Below are positions 41,903 through 50,899 of a DNA stretch of 64,000 bases, piece after piece. Under the pieces are notes generated by a model that had not been told where the DNA came from, did no database searches, and was given only the letters and a program-made list of their open reading frames with translations. The position numbers were made by a program, and so were the translations under genes. The stretch spans positions 1-64,000 of the forward strand of contig CANGEV010000004.1 of assembly GCA_947452995.1 (NCBI GenBank), read 5' to 3'. The first letter of the stretch is position 1. Every line of letters starts with the position of its first letter. The stretch is from Chitinophagales bacterium. GTDB lineage: Bacteria > Bacteroidota > Bacteroidia > Chitinophagales > CAIODY01.

Positions 41903-43162
41903 ATGAGCTCCATTTTAATTAAGAATATCAAACAACTGGTAGGAATAGCTACTGAAAGTGAGTTAAAGCAGGCATTTTACGGAGCAAGAATTAGCAAGGT
42001 AGAATGCATCGAAAACGCTTACTTATGGATGGAGAATGGTAAGATTATTTCATTTGGTGAAATGAAAGATTCCATAGAAGCCTCTTTAGGCATAAAAGAC
42101 ACCACTTTAATTTTGGATGCTACTGGTAGAGTGGTTTTACCAGGATATGTAGACAGTCATACCCACTTAGTTTTTGCGGCCACGCGTGAAAAGGAATTTT
42201 GCGATCGCATACATGGTTTGAGTTATGAGGAAATTGCAGCACGAGGAGGGGGAATACTGAATTCTGCAAAAAAAATGGCGAATGCGACAGAAGAGGAATT
42301 AATAGAATCAGCCTGGATAAGATTACAAACTGTCATCAAGCAAGGCACAACTGCTATTGAAATTAAAAGCGGCTATGGCCTAGATGTAGAGAATGAACTT
42401 AAAATGTTGCGTGTGATACGCCGTTTAAAGGAAATCAGTCCTATTACAATCAAGAGCACATTACTTGCAGGACATGCTTATCCTTTGGCTTTCCGTGATA
42501 ATCACGAAGGTTTTTTAAGACTTATTGAAGAGGAATTGCTTCCTAAGGTTGCTGCTGAGGGATTGGCAGAATACATTGATGTATTCTGCGAAAAGGGATT
42601 TTTTAGTGTGGAAGAAACTGCGCGTATTATGGATGCAGGGGCGAAATACGGACTGAAGTCGAAAATACATGCGAATCAATTATATCATAGTGGTGGGGTA
42701 GAAATTGGTGTACAGAAAGGAGCAATTAGTGTAGATCATTGCGAATGTGTCGGAGATAATGAAATTGCTGCTTTGACGGGATCTTCTACCCTTCCAACTT
42801 TATTGCCTGGGGCAGCTTTTTTCTTAGGCATTTCTTATCAACCTGGCAGAAAAATGATTGATGCGGGCCTACCGATTGTATTGGCGAGTGATTATAATCC
42901 TGGTTCTTGCCCAAGTGGCAACATGAACTTTGTGATGAGTTTGGCTTGTACGCAAATGAAATTAACGCCAGCAGAAGCTTTAAATGGAGCAACCATCAAT
43001 GGCGCGCATGCTTTAGAGCTTGGACATAAGATGGGAGTCATTTGCGAAGGCTATTCTGCAAATGTATTAATAACAGAACCAATGGAAGATTACAATGTAA
43101 TCTCCTACTCATTTGGCACGAACCGAATTGAGAAAGTAATTGTAAACGGGAAATTACTTTAA
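41903..43162 (+). CDS. hutI: Imidazolonepropionase
   Basis: GYVDSHTHLVFAATREKEFCDRIHGLSYEEIAARGGGIL; DHCECVGDNEI; ASDYNPGSCPSGNMNFVMSLACTQMKLTPAEAL. ATG at 41903 preferred over the upstream GTG. Confidence 0.96.
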   Translation: MSSILIKNIKQLVGIATESELKQAFYGARISKVECIENAYLWMENGKIISFGEMKDSIEASLGIKDTTLILDATGRVVLPGYVDSHTHLVFAATREKEFCDRIHGLSYEEIAARGGGILNSAKKMANATEEELIESAWIRLQTVIKQGTTAIEIKSGYGLDVENELKMLRVIRRLKEISPITIKSTLLAGHAYPLAFRDNHEGFLRLIEEELLPKVAAEGLAEYIDVFCEKGFFSVEETARIMDAGAKYGLKSKIHANQLYHSGGVEIGVQKGAISVDHCECVGDNEIAALTGSSTLPTLLPGAAFFLGISYQPGRKMIDAGLPIVLASDYNPGSCPSGNMNFVMSLACTQMKLTPAEALNGATINGAHALELGHKMGVICEGYSANVLITEPMEDYNVISYSFGTNRIEKVIVNGKLL

Positions 43163-45105
43163 GCTTCGGGAGTTTCTAACGGGGTTTCAGAAGCGGCTTC
43201 AGCACTAGTAGTGTCTAGGGTTTCTTCGCTATGTTTTGCTTCTACTTTAGGAGCACCTGCGTTAGACTGAGGCTTATCTAGATTCTTGTTTTTTACTTCG
43301 TTCAAAGATTTCTCCATATCCTTCATACGTTCGTTACGCGCTGCAATTTGCTCTTCGGTATTTTTTATTTTATCAAGGATTGTTTGACGGAAATCCTTGG
43401 TCGCAGCATTGTCACGTACGGTACTCAACCAACCTTGCAGTTGTTTTAAGTATATAACAGCATCTTGATTTTCTTGCTTCATTTTACGTATCGTAGACGT
43501 CATTTTTCCTGAACGCAACAACATTCTATTCTCCCACTGCTTCTGCTTTTCTTCGCGCTCTTTACGTTTTTGGGTAAAATATACATCTGCACGAGTGTTC
43601 AACTCTTTAAATGCGTTATCCATCGACTTCCATAATTCACGACGATGTTTGTGCATCAATTGTAAATCTTTGAATTGATTTTGAAGATCGATTAATTTTT
43701 GACGTGCTTCTTTGAAATTTTCAGAGGTTTTTGATTCTTCAATGGCAGCATCTAATAAAGGTTTGAAGCCCGCATATTGTTCTTCACTAATTTTCAGCTC
43801 CCCTGCTTGAGCCTCTTCCATTTTTTTATTTAGCTCTTTGAAGGCCTTGTCGATAAGGTTCCAGAGCTCTTGACGATGCGAAGGCATAAGCTTCACATCA
43901 TTCAATTCCTTTTGCATTGCTTTCAACTGCTCACGAGTAGCCTTAAGATCAGTTGAGTTATTAACGAAGCGTTCTACTTCTTCAACTTTCAATGCTAGTT
44001 GATCTTTATTAGAATTACTTTCTTGTTCAAATTGAAAACGTAGTTCTTCATAACGACGAGAGATTAGTTCAAAATATTCATTGAATAACTCATGAATGGT
44101 TTTGCGTTGTTCACGGGAAAGAACAGTTTCCCAAGAAGCAGTCTGAATCTTTTTCAATTCTTCGCGACTTGCTTGTACATCGAGAGATTGGGCGATAGCT
44201 TCCTTTTGGGCTAATACTTGTTGTTGTACTTGCTCAAAATTTGCATTCGTTATCTTTTCGTATTCTTCTTGTGCTTGTTCACGACGTTTGTCCATTTCCT
44301 CATAACAAGCATGAACAATATCATAGAGTTCTTGGCGTGTTTCGCGAGCGAGGGTTTTCTCTTGCAGATCGTTTTGAATGGCACGCAGCGTATCTCTCCA
44401 TTCTTTGAAGATAGTAGCTGTTTTTAAACCTTCTTGTACTGCAATTAAACGAGGTTTTAATTCTTCATAATTAGCTTTGCAGGCTTCTTCATGCGCCAGC
44501 TTTTGGGAAGCCTGACGTTTATCCAGAATTTGATAACATTCATTAAGTTTATCGAAAAGTTCAGATTTTCTTGGCGCTTCAATTAAAGCATTTTTAAGGC
44601 TTTCGCTTAAAGACTGAATGCGTTGAAATACTGGTTTAGCTTCGGAAGCGGTTGTTACTAAGTCGCCTAAGTTCTTCAATTCTTCCGCGTAGTAATCGAA
44701 TGTAAATTGAGTATGCGGTAAAACAGCAACGAATTCAATATGACCAAAAGGCGGTATGCGACGAATTTTGGTATCATTATCAATGCGTGTGTCTAATTCA
44801 AATGCTTGATAATTCAATTTACCTCTTTTCTTCAAAGCAGTTTTAACAGCTTCTCCGAGGCTGCCTGCTATTTTTTCTTGTACCCATTCAATAGCAAATT
44901 TATCTACCGTAACAGGAATAGTTGGTTTTACAATTTCAGCGAAAGTGATGTATTGCCCTTCCTTTAAGGAAATGGCAAACGTTGCGGCACCCGCTTTGTT
45001 TTCGACCGCCCCAATAATTTTAGGCGTTGAAGCTGCATAATGGCTCAACAATAAGCGACTCAGGTTGTCTCTTTGCTCACGCGACAATTCAGTAATCATA
45101 ATCAA
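43159..45105 (-). CDS. Coiled-coil protein with about five ~70-75-aa tandem repeats (DUF349-like pattern)
   Basis: Repeated unit such as 'ATREQLKAMQKELNDVKLMPSHRQELWNLIDKAFKELN' / 'EARQKLIDLQNQFKDLQLMHKHRRELWKSMDNAFKELN' / 'EWRDTLRAIQNDLQEKTLARETRQELYDIVHACYEEMD'. Confidence 0.75.
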   Translation of the reverse strand: MIMITELSREQRDNLSRLLLSHYAASTPKIIGAVENKAGAATFAISLKEGQYITFAEIVKPTIPVTVDKFAIEWVQEKIAGSLGEAVKTALKKRGKLNYQAFELDTRIDNDTKIRRIPPFGHIEFVAVLPHTQFTFDYYAEELKNLGDLVTTASEAKPVFQRIQSLSESLKNALIEAPRKSELFDKLNECYQILDKRQASQKLAHEEACKANYEELKPRLIAVQEGLKTATIFKEWRDTLRAIQNDLQEKTLARETRQELYDIVHACYEEMDKRREQAQEEYEKITNANFEQVQQQVLAQKEAIAQSLDVQASREELKKIQTASWETVLSREQRKTIHELFNEYFELISRRYEELRFQFEQESNSNKDQLALKVEEVERFVNNSTDLKATREQLKAMQKELNDVKLMPSHRQELWNLIDKAFKELNKKMEEAQAGELKISEEQYAGFKPLLDAAIEESKTSENFKEARQKLIDLQNQFKDLQLMHKHRRELWKSMDNAFKELNTRADVYFTQKRKEREEKQKQWENRMLLRSGKMTSTIRKMKQENQDAVIYLKQLQGWLSTVRDNAATKDFRQTILDKIKNTEEQIAARNERMKDMEKSLNEVKNKNLDKPQSNAGAPKVEAKHSEETLDTTSAEAASETPLETPEA

Positions 45106-45209
45106 GTAATTTCAACTAAAATGAAGGGCAAATTTACGTTATTATCGGTGTGAAACAAGTGAAATCAGGGTTAATAAGATGAAAATGCTTACTTTTGTAA
45201 AACCAAATT

Positions 45210-46157
45210 ATGAAACCTGTAAAAATCATAGAAATTAAATCAGAGCTAGGTGCTGGAACTCGCGGGGCAAGTTTGGGTGTTGATGCCATTAAAATAGCTG
45301 CTTTAGATTTCAGAAGTGATTACTTCAAACGTTATAACACAATTGAAGTAAAGAATGAAAACGCCTTACTATTTGAAGCGCAAGGAAGTCCTTTTGCTAA
45401 ACGTATCAAAGGGGTTTATCAAATTTTTGATCGTTTGAGTACGACTGTAGCAGAGACGATGAAGAATGATGAATTTCCGATTGTTTTGGCGGGTGATCAT
45501 TCCACCGCCGCAGCAACTATTTCAGGAATAAAAATTGCAAATCCGAAGGCGAGATTAGGTGTTATTTGGATTGATGCGCACGCTGATTTGCATTCACCAT
45601 ATACGACTCCATCTGGCAACATACATGGAATGCCAGTAGCAATTTGTTTAGGTGAGGACAATCTCGACAAGCAACTTAACAAATTAGATAAAGAGACCAC
45701 AGAATATTGGGAGAAGTTGAAGAATATCGGGGGGATAAGTCCTAAAATTTTAGCTCGCGATATTGTATATGTATGTTTACGTGATTACGAAAAGCAAGAG
45801 GAGCACATAATTAAGAAAAACAAGATTAAGGTTGTCCCGACAGCAGAAGTTAGAAGGATGGGAACGGAGAGAGTTGGACGTGATATTTTAATTTATTTAG
45901 ATCATTGCGATATCATTTATATTACGTTTGATGTCGACAGTATGGACTCTTCCATCAGTAAAGGAACAGGCACACCTGTACCGGGCGGTATTAATGAACG
46001 TGAGGCTGGAGATTTAATTATTCGCTTATTACAAAGTGAAAAAATTTGCTGTTTTGAAATGACAGAAGTGAATCCAACATTAGATAAAGAAAATTTGATG
46101 GCGGAGAATGCGTTTGAAATTTTACAAAAGGCGACCAACGAAATATTGGCCGAGTAA
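45210..46157 (+). CDS. Arginase/agmatinase/formimidoylglutamase (ureohydrolase) family protein
   Basis: Metal motifs AGDHST, DAHADLHSPYTTPSGNIHGMP, TFDVDSMDSSISKGTGTPVPGG. Confidence 0.9.
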   Translation: MKPVKIIEIKSELGAGTRGASLGVDAIKIAALDFRSDYFKRYNTIEVKNENALLFEAQGSPFAKRIKGVYQIFDRLSTTVAETMKNDEFPIVLAGDHSTAAATISGIKIANPKARLGVIWIDAHADLHSPYTTPSGNIHGMPVAICLGEDNLDKQLNKLDKETTEYWEKLKNIGGISPKILARDIVYVCLRDYEKQEEHIIKKNKIKVVPTAEVRRMGTERVGRDILIYLDHCDIIYITFDVDSMDSSISKGTGTPVPGGINEREAGDLIIRLLQSEKICCFEMTEVNPTLDKENLMAENAFEILQKATNEILAE

Positions 46158-46188
46158 ATAATAAAACAGTTATTCGCTCTCCAAGAAA

Positions 46189-47625
46189 TCAATTAATTTT
46201 TGGATTGAAAGAGCGCTTCACAGCCTTTATTTTGCCATTTGGCCCTTGCGGAATTGATTCAACTAATTGGATATTGATTTTAACTGTAGCACCAAGGCGT
46301 TCCTGTAAATTTGCCTTTAGTTCGTAGCCAATATGATCTTGATAATTAATATCAGGAACGATTTTTACATCAATAGTTTCCAGGTCTGTTTGTTCAATAG
46401 CAGATTGAATGATTCCCTGCAAACCCTTATAGGCAGGGTCTAGTCGGCCCACCCATCCTTTTTCTGTAGTAAATAAAATATCATCTTCACGGCCTAAAAT
46501 TTCTAGAACGTAGGGCATTTTACAACCACAAGCGCAGTTGGAATCAGAGAAGGCGCCTTCATCAAATTTAACCCAATCACCTGTTTGGTATCTTATGAGC
46601 GGAAACATCCATTGTCGGAAAGAAGTGACTACCAGTTCTGCAATACCTGTACCATTACTAATAAAATTACCATCTTTAAAAAACTCAAAAATTGCGGAGT
46701 CGATATTCATGTGCAATTTTCCGAAAGGACATTCAGTGATGAATGGTCCACCTTCGGAGGACGAATATTGATTGTACACTTTACAGTTGAAAGCTTTTTC
46801 AATTTCCGTTCGTTGATAATCGTAGAGTGTTTCAGCAGTAGTAGCGATAGCAGTTGGGGTAAATAATAATTCGATATTATGCCGATTGATATAGTTTGCA
46901 AGAATATAAATAGCCGAGGGGTATGCATCGATTAATACGGGTTGAAATTGATTTAATTTTTGGACATACGCCCTCATATTAGTCTCTGTAAGATGATAAG
47001 CGGACATAAAGAGTTGCTGATGCAATGGATTATAAACCCAAAAAGGAGCACTTCTTGTATTTGGATGAACGATTATTTTACCTGAAATCCTAACTGAATT
47101 AAATTTATCGGGAAGACCGCAATTATCGTGAAATCTGCGCCATAATGCAAAACCAATTTGAAAGGATTCATCATCATAAGGAATAGAACTTGGCGTACCA
47201 GAAGTACCGCTTGTATGATTCAAATAAACCATTTTGCGCATATTATTCCAGACATCTTGTCCAGCATTTCGCAAAGCGGTTTTATTGGTAGGAGGAAAAT
47301 TTTGAAGAACTGAAAATGCTAGATAATTATTCTTTTTAATTGAGCTAATAATATCATAACTTAAATGAGGCTTCAGACTATTTCTATAAAACAAGGTGCA
47401 ATAATATGCCTCAGAAAAGAGTTTAGTTAACTGTCGGCTCCTATAATTGTCTAGTTCAGAGGTATTAAGTTTCCAATTTCGTCGGTATTTTTCTAAGTAG
47501 ATATGATAATATTTGCCGTAGCGGATTTTTTCCTGCTTCAGCATTAAAACATAGGTGATTAAAGATTTAACGACATAAGGAAGTCTATAATAAATAGCAC
47601 TAAGAATCTTTTTCAGCTTACTCAT
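46189..47625 (-). CDS. PaaK/CapK-like adenylate-forming ligase (phenylacetate-CoA ligase family)
   Basis: YLNHTSGTSGTPSSIPYD (P-loop-like AMP-binding), YNQYSSSEGGPFITEC, RYQTGDWVKF, GREDDILFT. Confidence 0.87.
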   Translation of the reverse strand: MSKLKKILSAIYYRLPYVVKSLITYVLMLKQEKIRYGKYYHIYLEKYRRNWKLNTSELDNYRSRQLTKLFSEAYYCTLFYRNSLKPHLSYDIISSIKKNNYLAFSVLQNFPPTNKTALRNAGQDVWNNMRKMVYLNHTSGTSGTPSSIPYDDESFQIGFALWRRFHDNCGLPDKFNSVRISGKIIVHPNTRSAPFWVYNPLHQQLFMSAYHLTETNMRAYVQKLNQFQPVLIDAYPSAIYILANYINRHNIELLFTPTAIATTAETLYDYQRTEIEKAFNCKVYNQYSSSEGGPFITECPFGKLHMNIDSAIFEFFKDGNFISNGTGIAELVVTSFRQWMFPLIRYQTGDWVKFDEGAFSDSNCACGCKMPYVLEILGREDDILFTTEKGWVGRLDPAYKGLQGIIQSAIEQTDLETIDVKIVPDINYQDHIGYELKANLQERLGATVKINIQLVESIPQGPNGKIKAVKRSFNPKIN

Positions 47626-48886
47626 TAGGAAGCATATTTAATTTCTCAGAGTTTTTAAACTCTAAAATCAATTTGTAAACGATAGAAATAATTGCAAAGG
47701 TGATCCAGAATTCTCTTTTACGCAGATGATAGGTATATCCCCAACTAATCAACCATCCGATCACAAAAGGTCGTAATTCCATTAAAAAAGCAAACCATGG
47801 ATGCATTGCACTGGTATCCTGCAGGAAAATTGATTTTGAAAACAACATTCGCAACATATAAAACATTAATAACAAGTATGGAATAATCCCAAGCAAACCA
47901 GTTTCACCAATAATTTTCAAATAAGTTGAATGCACTTCATGTCGTTCGTAGCGCCCCATAAACCCACCAATACCAGAACCGGTAATTGGGTTGTCATTGA
48001 ATGCTGTTAGTGCACTCTCAAAATTTCGATTAATGAACGCGGTGCCATTAACTTTTGAACGGGAATCCGAAATTTCCATTGGCTCAAGAATTCGGGTGCG
48101 TACTTTGGCAAAAATCCGTTTATTTATTTGAGGGGCAATCGTAGGTAATTCATTGAAAAGCCAAACGAGTCCTGCCAATAATAGCAATACGGTGATAAAG
48201 GAACTTAAACGCCGCTTCATAATAAGATACAACAAAACGCCCACACTTGCTCCGATATAGGCAGCGACTTTACCTGTAAGAACAAAAAATAAAAAACCTA
48301 CCATTAAAGATAATCGCAATAATATTTTATTGCGAGGACTCAATCTATCTTTAAGTTTGGTTCTAGAAAATGCATACATAACAAACAGGGTGATTTGCAT
48401 AAATGCCCCAGCTTGACCTGCGTTTCTGAATCCACTCAAAGCCTCTCCATCGGCGCGCGCATTAAAAATCCTCGGCAAACCAAATGAAGTGAAATACGAA
48501 TCATAAATACCAATAAAGGACGCAATTAAATTAACCCATGCCAATGCGACGAATAAGCTGATACTATTATTTTCAGTTGTATAAACAGAAAAGATACATT
48601 GACTGACAGCTATTAAAAACAAAAGAATAAGTACTTCATTAAAGGAACTTAAAGGAAAAACAGACCCTGTAATTCCAATAAAAAAGCCAAGAACGAGTAA
48701 CCAAGCCATTTGGAATGGAATGGATGTTTTAAATTTGAATTGATTTAAAACAAACAAGATAAGCGCAGCTAAGCCAAAAAAATCTGCGAAAACAAAACGA
48801 CTTAATACACTACCCTCGGGGAACAACGGTCGTGTTATAAACGAACTAATTATATAGCAAAGGATCAAGAACTTAATTAATCGCAT
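47618..48886 (-). CDS. O-antigen ligase/polymerase (Wzy-like) membrane protein
   Basis: Multiple TM segments; GSGIGGFMGRYERHEVHSTYLKIIGETGLLGIIPYLLL motif typical of O-antigen ligase family. Confidence 0.87.
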   Translation of the reverse strand: MRLIKFLILCYIISSFITRPLFPEGSVLSRFVFADFFGLAALILFVLNQFKFKTSIPFQMAWLLVLGFFIGITGSVFPLSSFNEVLILLFLIAVSQCIFSVYTTENNSISLFVALAWVNLIASFIGIYDSYFTSFGLPRIFNARADGEALSGFRNAGQAGAFMQITLFVMYAFSRTKLKDRLSPRNKILLRLSLMVGFLFFVLTGKVAAYIGASVGVLLYLIMKRRLSSFITVLLLLAGLVWLFNELPTIAPQINKRIFAKVRTRILEPMEISDSRSKVNGTAFINRNFESALTAFNDNPITGSGIGGFMGRYERHEVHSTYLKIIGETGLLGIIPYLLLMFYMLRMLFSKSIFLQDTSAMHPWFAFLMELRPFVIGWLISWGYTYHLRKREFWITFAIISIVYKLILEFKNSEKLNMLPNE

Positions 48887-50145
48887 AGTAAATTCATTAA
48901 GTTAGCTAATTCTTTCGTTTGCTCTTTACGGTCGAATTTATTGAGTAGGTTTGAATCAGGAGCTTGCCTATTCAATGATTTCAATTTCACGAACCAATCA
49001 ATAATAGTTTTCGTGTTTTCAGTAGAATCACTTACGCTGTATTTGCAGTTAGCATATAAATCAGAATTGGAGAGTAATTCTAATACTTCAGCTTGTGCAG
49101 GTGTTAATGATAAAATTGGAAGGCCTGTTACCAAATATTCGAACACTTTGATTGGAACGGCGAATTGATCTTGGTCTGAATTTCCGAGTAACAACAAACA
49201 AGCGTCAACCTTATTATAATATTTCTCTACCTCCTCTTGTGAAAGTACTCCTAATAGTTTTACTTTACCTGTAGCAATATATGGTTCAAAACGAAGTAAT
49301 TCAAGGGGTGTTAAATTAGATGCGATATGAAATTCATAATCTGGTATTTTCTTTAGTTGATGTAATTCTTCAAATAAATTAAGTATTCTAAAAATGTCAC
49401 GAGGATGCGAACTATTCAAGTAAAGCGAACCCGCATAAAACAATTTTAATGGTTGTGATTCTGAATATGATTTAGTCAGATTTACTGAAGCATTATAATT
49501 TTGCAAATCAATTCCATTATAAATTATGGAGGCCTTAGGTTTAATAAATGGATAACGCTTAACATACGCATTTAGCATGCCTTTGGAAATAAATACAATT
49601 GCGCTAGCTTTTTTCATTGCAAAAAACTCCAACAAAAAATCGAGCCATCTAAACAGAAAAAAACGTTTAAATAGTCCTTTCGTAAAATAAAAGTCGCGAA
49701 AGTCTATAACCATTTTTTTTCTAAAAAAAACGCTCAACAAAAGAGCAAGTAAGACATTAACAAAACTTGGGGCTGTCGCGAAAATGAAATCAATATCCTT
49801 TTTAGTGCGCAAAAATTGAAAAGCTTTTTTAAATGCTCTAGGCGCCCAAACAATGCCTCTATCTGGAAATAATAGATGACGTAGTATTGAAGTTACAATA
49901 CCTGGCTTAACTACATCTTTTGATGTACGTTGACTTTTATTAACCGAAGGAGGTGAATCAATAAAACAAATTGCAGAATCATTCAAACTACTTCCATAAC
50001 CTAAGGAGGAAATTTGATTTGGGGATGTTAAAACAAAAGGTTGAATTTTAAATTCCGGCAAGTATTTCACAAAATAAAAAGCCCGCTTAGCTGCCGGAGA
50101 ATTTGCAGGAGGAAACGAATAACTAATAACAAGTACCTTTTTCAT
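48877..50145 (-). CDS. Glycosyltransferase family 4
   Basis: KKVLVISYSFPPANSPAAKRAFYFVKYLPEFKIQPFVLT...; C-terminal nucleotide-sugar binding part VPIKVFEYLVTGLPILSLTP. Confidence 0.85.
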   Translation of the reverse strand: MKKVLVISYSFPPANSPAAKRAFYFVKYLPEFKIQPFVLTSPNQISSLGYGSSLNDSAICFIDSPPSVNKSQRTSKDVVKPGIVTSILRHLLFPDRGIVWAPRAFKKAFQFLRTKKDIDFIFATAPSFVNVLLALLLSVFFRKKMVIDFRDFYFTKGLFKRFFLFRWLDFLLEFFAMKKASAIVFISKGMLNAYVKRYPFIKPKASIIYNGIDLQNYNASVNLTKSYSESQPLKLFYAGSLYLNSSHPRDIFRILNLFEELHQLKKIPDYEFHIASNLTPLELLRFEPYIATGKVKLLGVLSQEEVEKYYNKVDACLLLLGNSDQDQFAVPIKVFEYLVTGLPILSLTPAQAEVLELLSNSDLYANCKYSVSDSTENTKTIIDWFVKLKSLNRQAPDSNLLNKFDRKEQTKELANLMNLLCD

Positions 50146-50744
50146 TACTTATTGTTTCTATCGCTTATACAAATGGCTGGATTACCAGCGTAAATTGAAT
50201 TGGGCTTTAAAGTACCTTTGCAAACGCTGTTTGCCGAAACAATAGTTCCTGCACCTATTTGTGTTCCTGGCAATACGATTACACCAGTTCCCAACCAAAC
50301 ATAATCTTCGATAATAATTGGTTTCGGGACATCCATTTTATGTAATCGATCTTCGGGTGAACGCATTGAAATGGAATGACCGTTATTATCAAAAATTTGA
50401 CAATTGGCAGCTATAAGACAGCCCTTTCCTATTTTAATAGAATCTTTAGCATGTAACAAAGTACCATGAATTCTAGAATGGTCGCCTATTTCTATATGAG
50501 CATGGTTTGTATCCAATAAAAATTTTACTGGGCGAAACATATTTAGATGATAAAAAGTATTGGTAGAATTAATTTGAACAGAATTACCCAAATGTAATTT
50601 TGCACCCTTGCGTATATGAAAAACCGGAACGCCCTTAAATTTAATATTTTTACCCCAGGGACCATAAAAGAAACGAACGCCTAAAAGCGCGCAGTACCCT
50701 TTTATATAATCAAAGGCCAATAGTAAATAGTGAAGTGGTATCAT
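50145..50744 (-). CDS. Acyltransferase with left-handed beta-helix (hexapeptide) repeats
   Basis: HIEIGDHSRIHGTLLHAKDSIKIGKGCLIAANCQIFDNNGHSI...PIIIEDYVWLGTGVIVLPGTQIGAGTIVSANSVCKG. Confidence 0.92.
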   Translation of the reverse strand: MIPLHYLLLAFDYIKGYCALLGVRFFYGPWGKNIKFKGVPVFHIRKGAKLHLGNSVQINSTNTFYHLNMFRPVKFLLDTNHAHIEIGDHSRIHGTLLHAKDSIKIGKGCLIAANCQIFDNNGHSISMRSPEDRLHKMDVPKPIIIEDYVWLGTGVIVLPGTQIGAGTIVSANSVCKGTLKPNSIYAGNPAICISDRNNK

Positions 50745-50845
50745 AACTTGATTAACAAAATTACAATTCAGTAAAATAGTAATTTAGGAATAGCATTGAT
50801 GATAATACTGCTACAACAAATCCTTAACACAGCCTTAATATTAAT

Positions 50846-50873
50846 AAAAAAGGGAGCATGCGCTCCCTTTTTT
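50846..50873 (-). terminator. Rho-independent terminator
   Basis: aaaaaagggagc-atgc-gctccctttttt, perfect 12-bp arms. Confidence 0.85.
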
Positions 50874-50899
50874 ATTAGACCTAAAATATACACTAATTA

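Noticed and set aside
41858-46157. Complete histidine-utilisation (hut) operon
   Set aside because: Only hutI is certain; the arginase-family gene could be arginase or formimidoylglutamase, and hutH/hutU are absent from the window.
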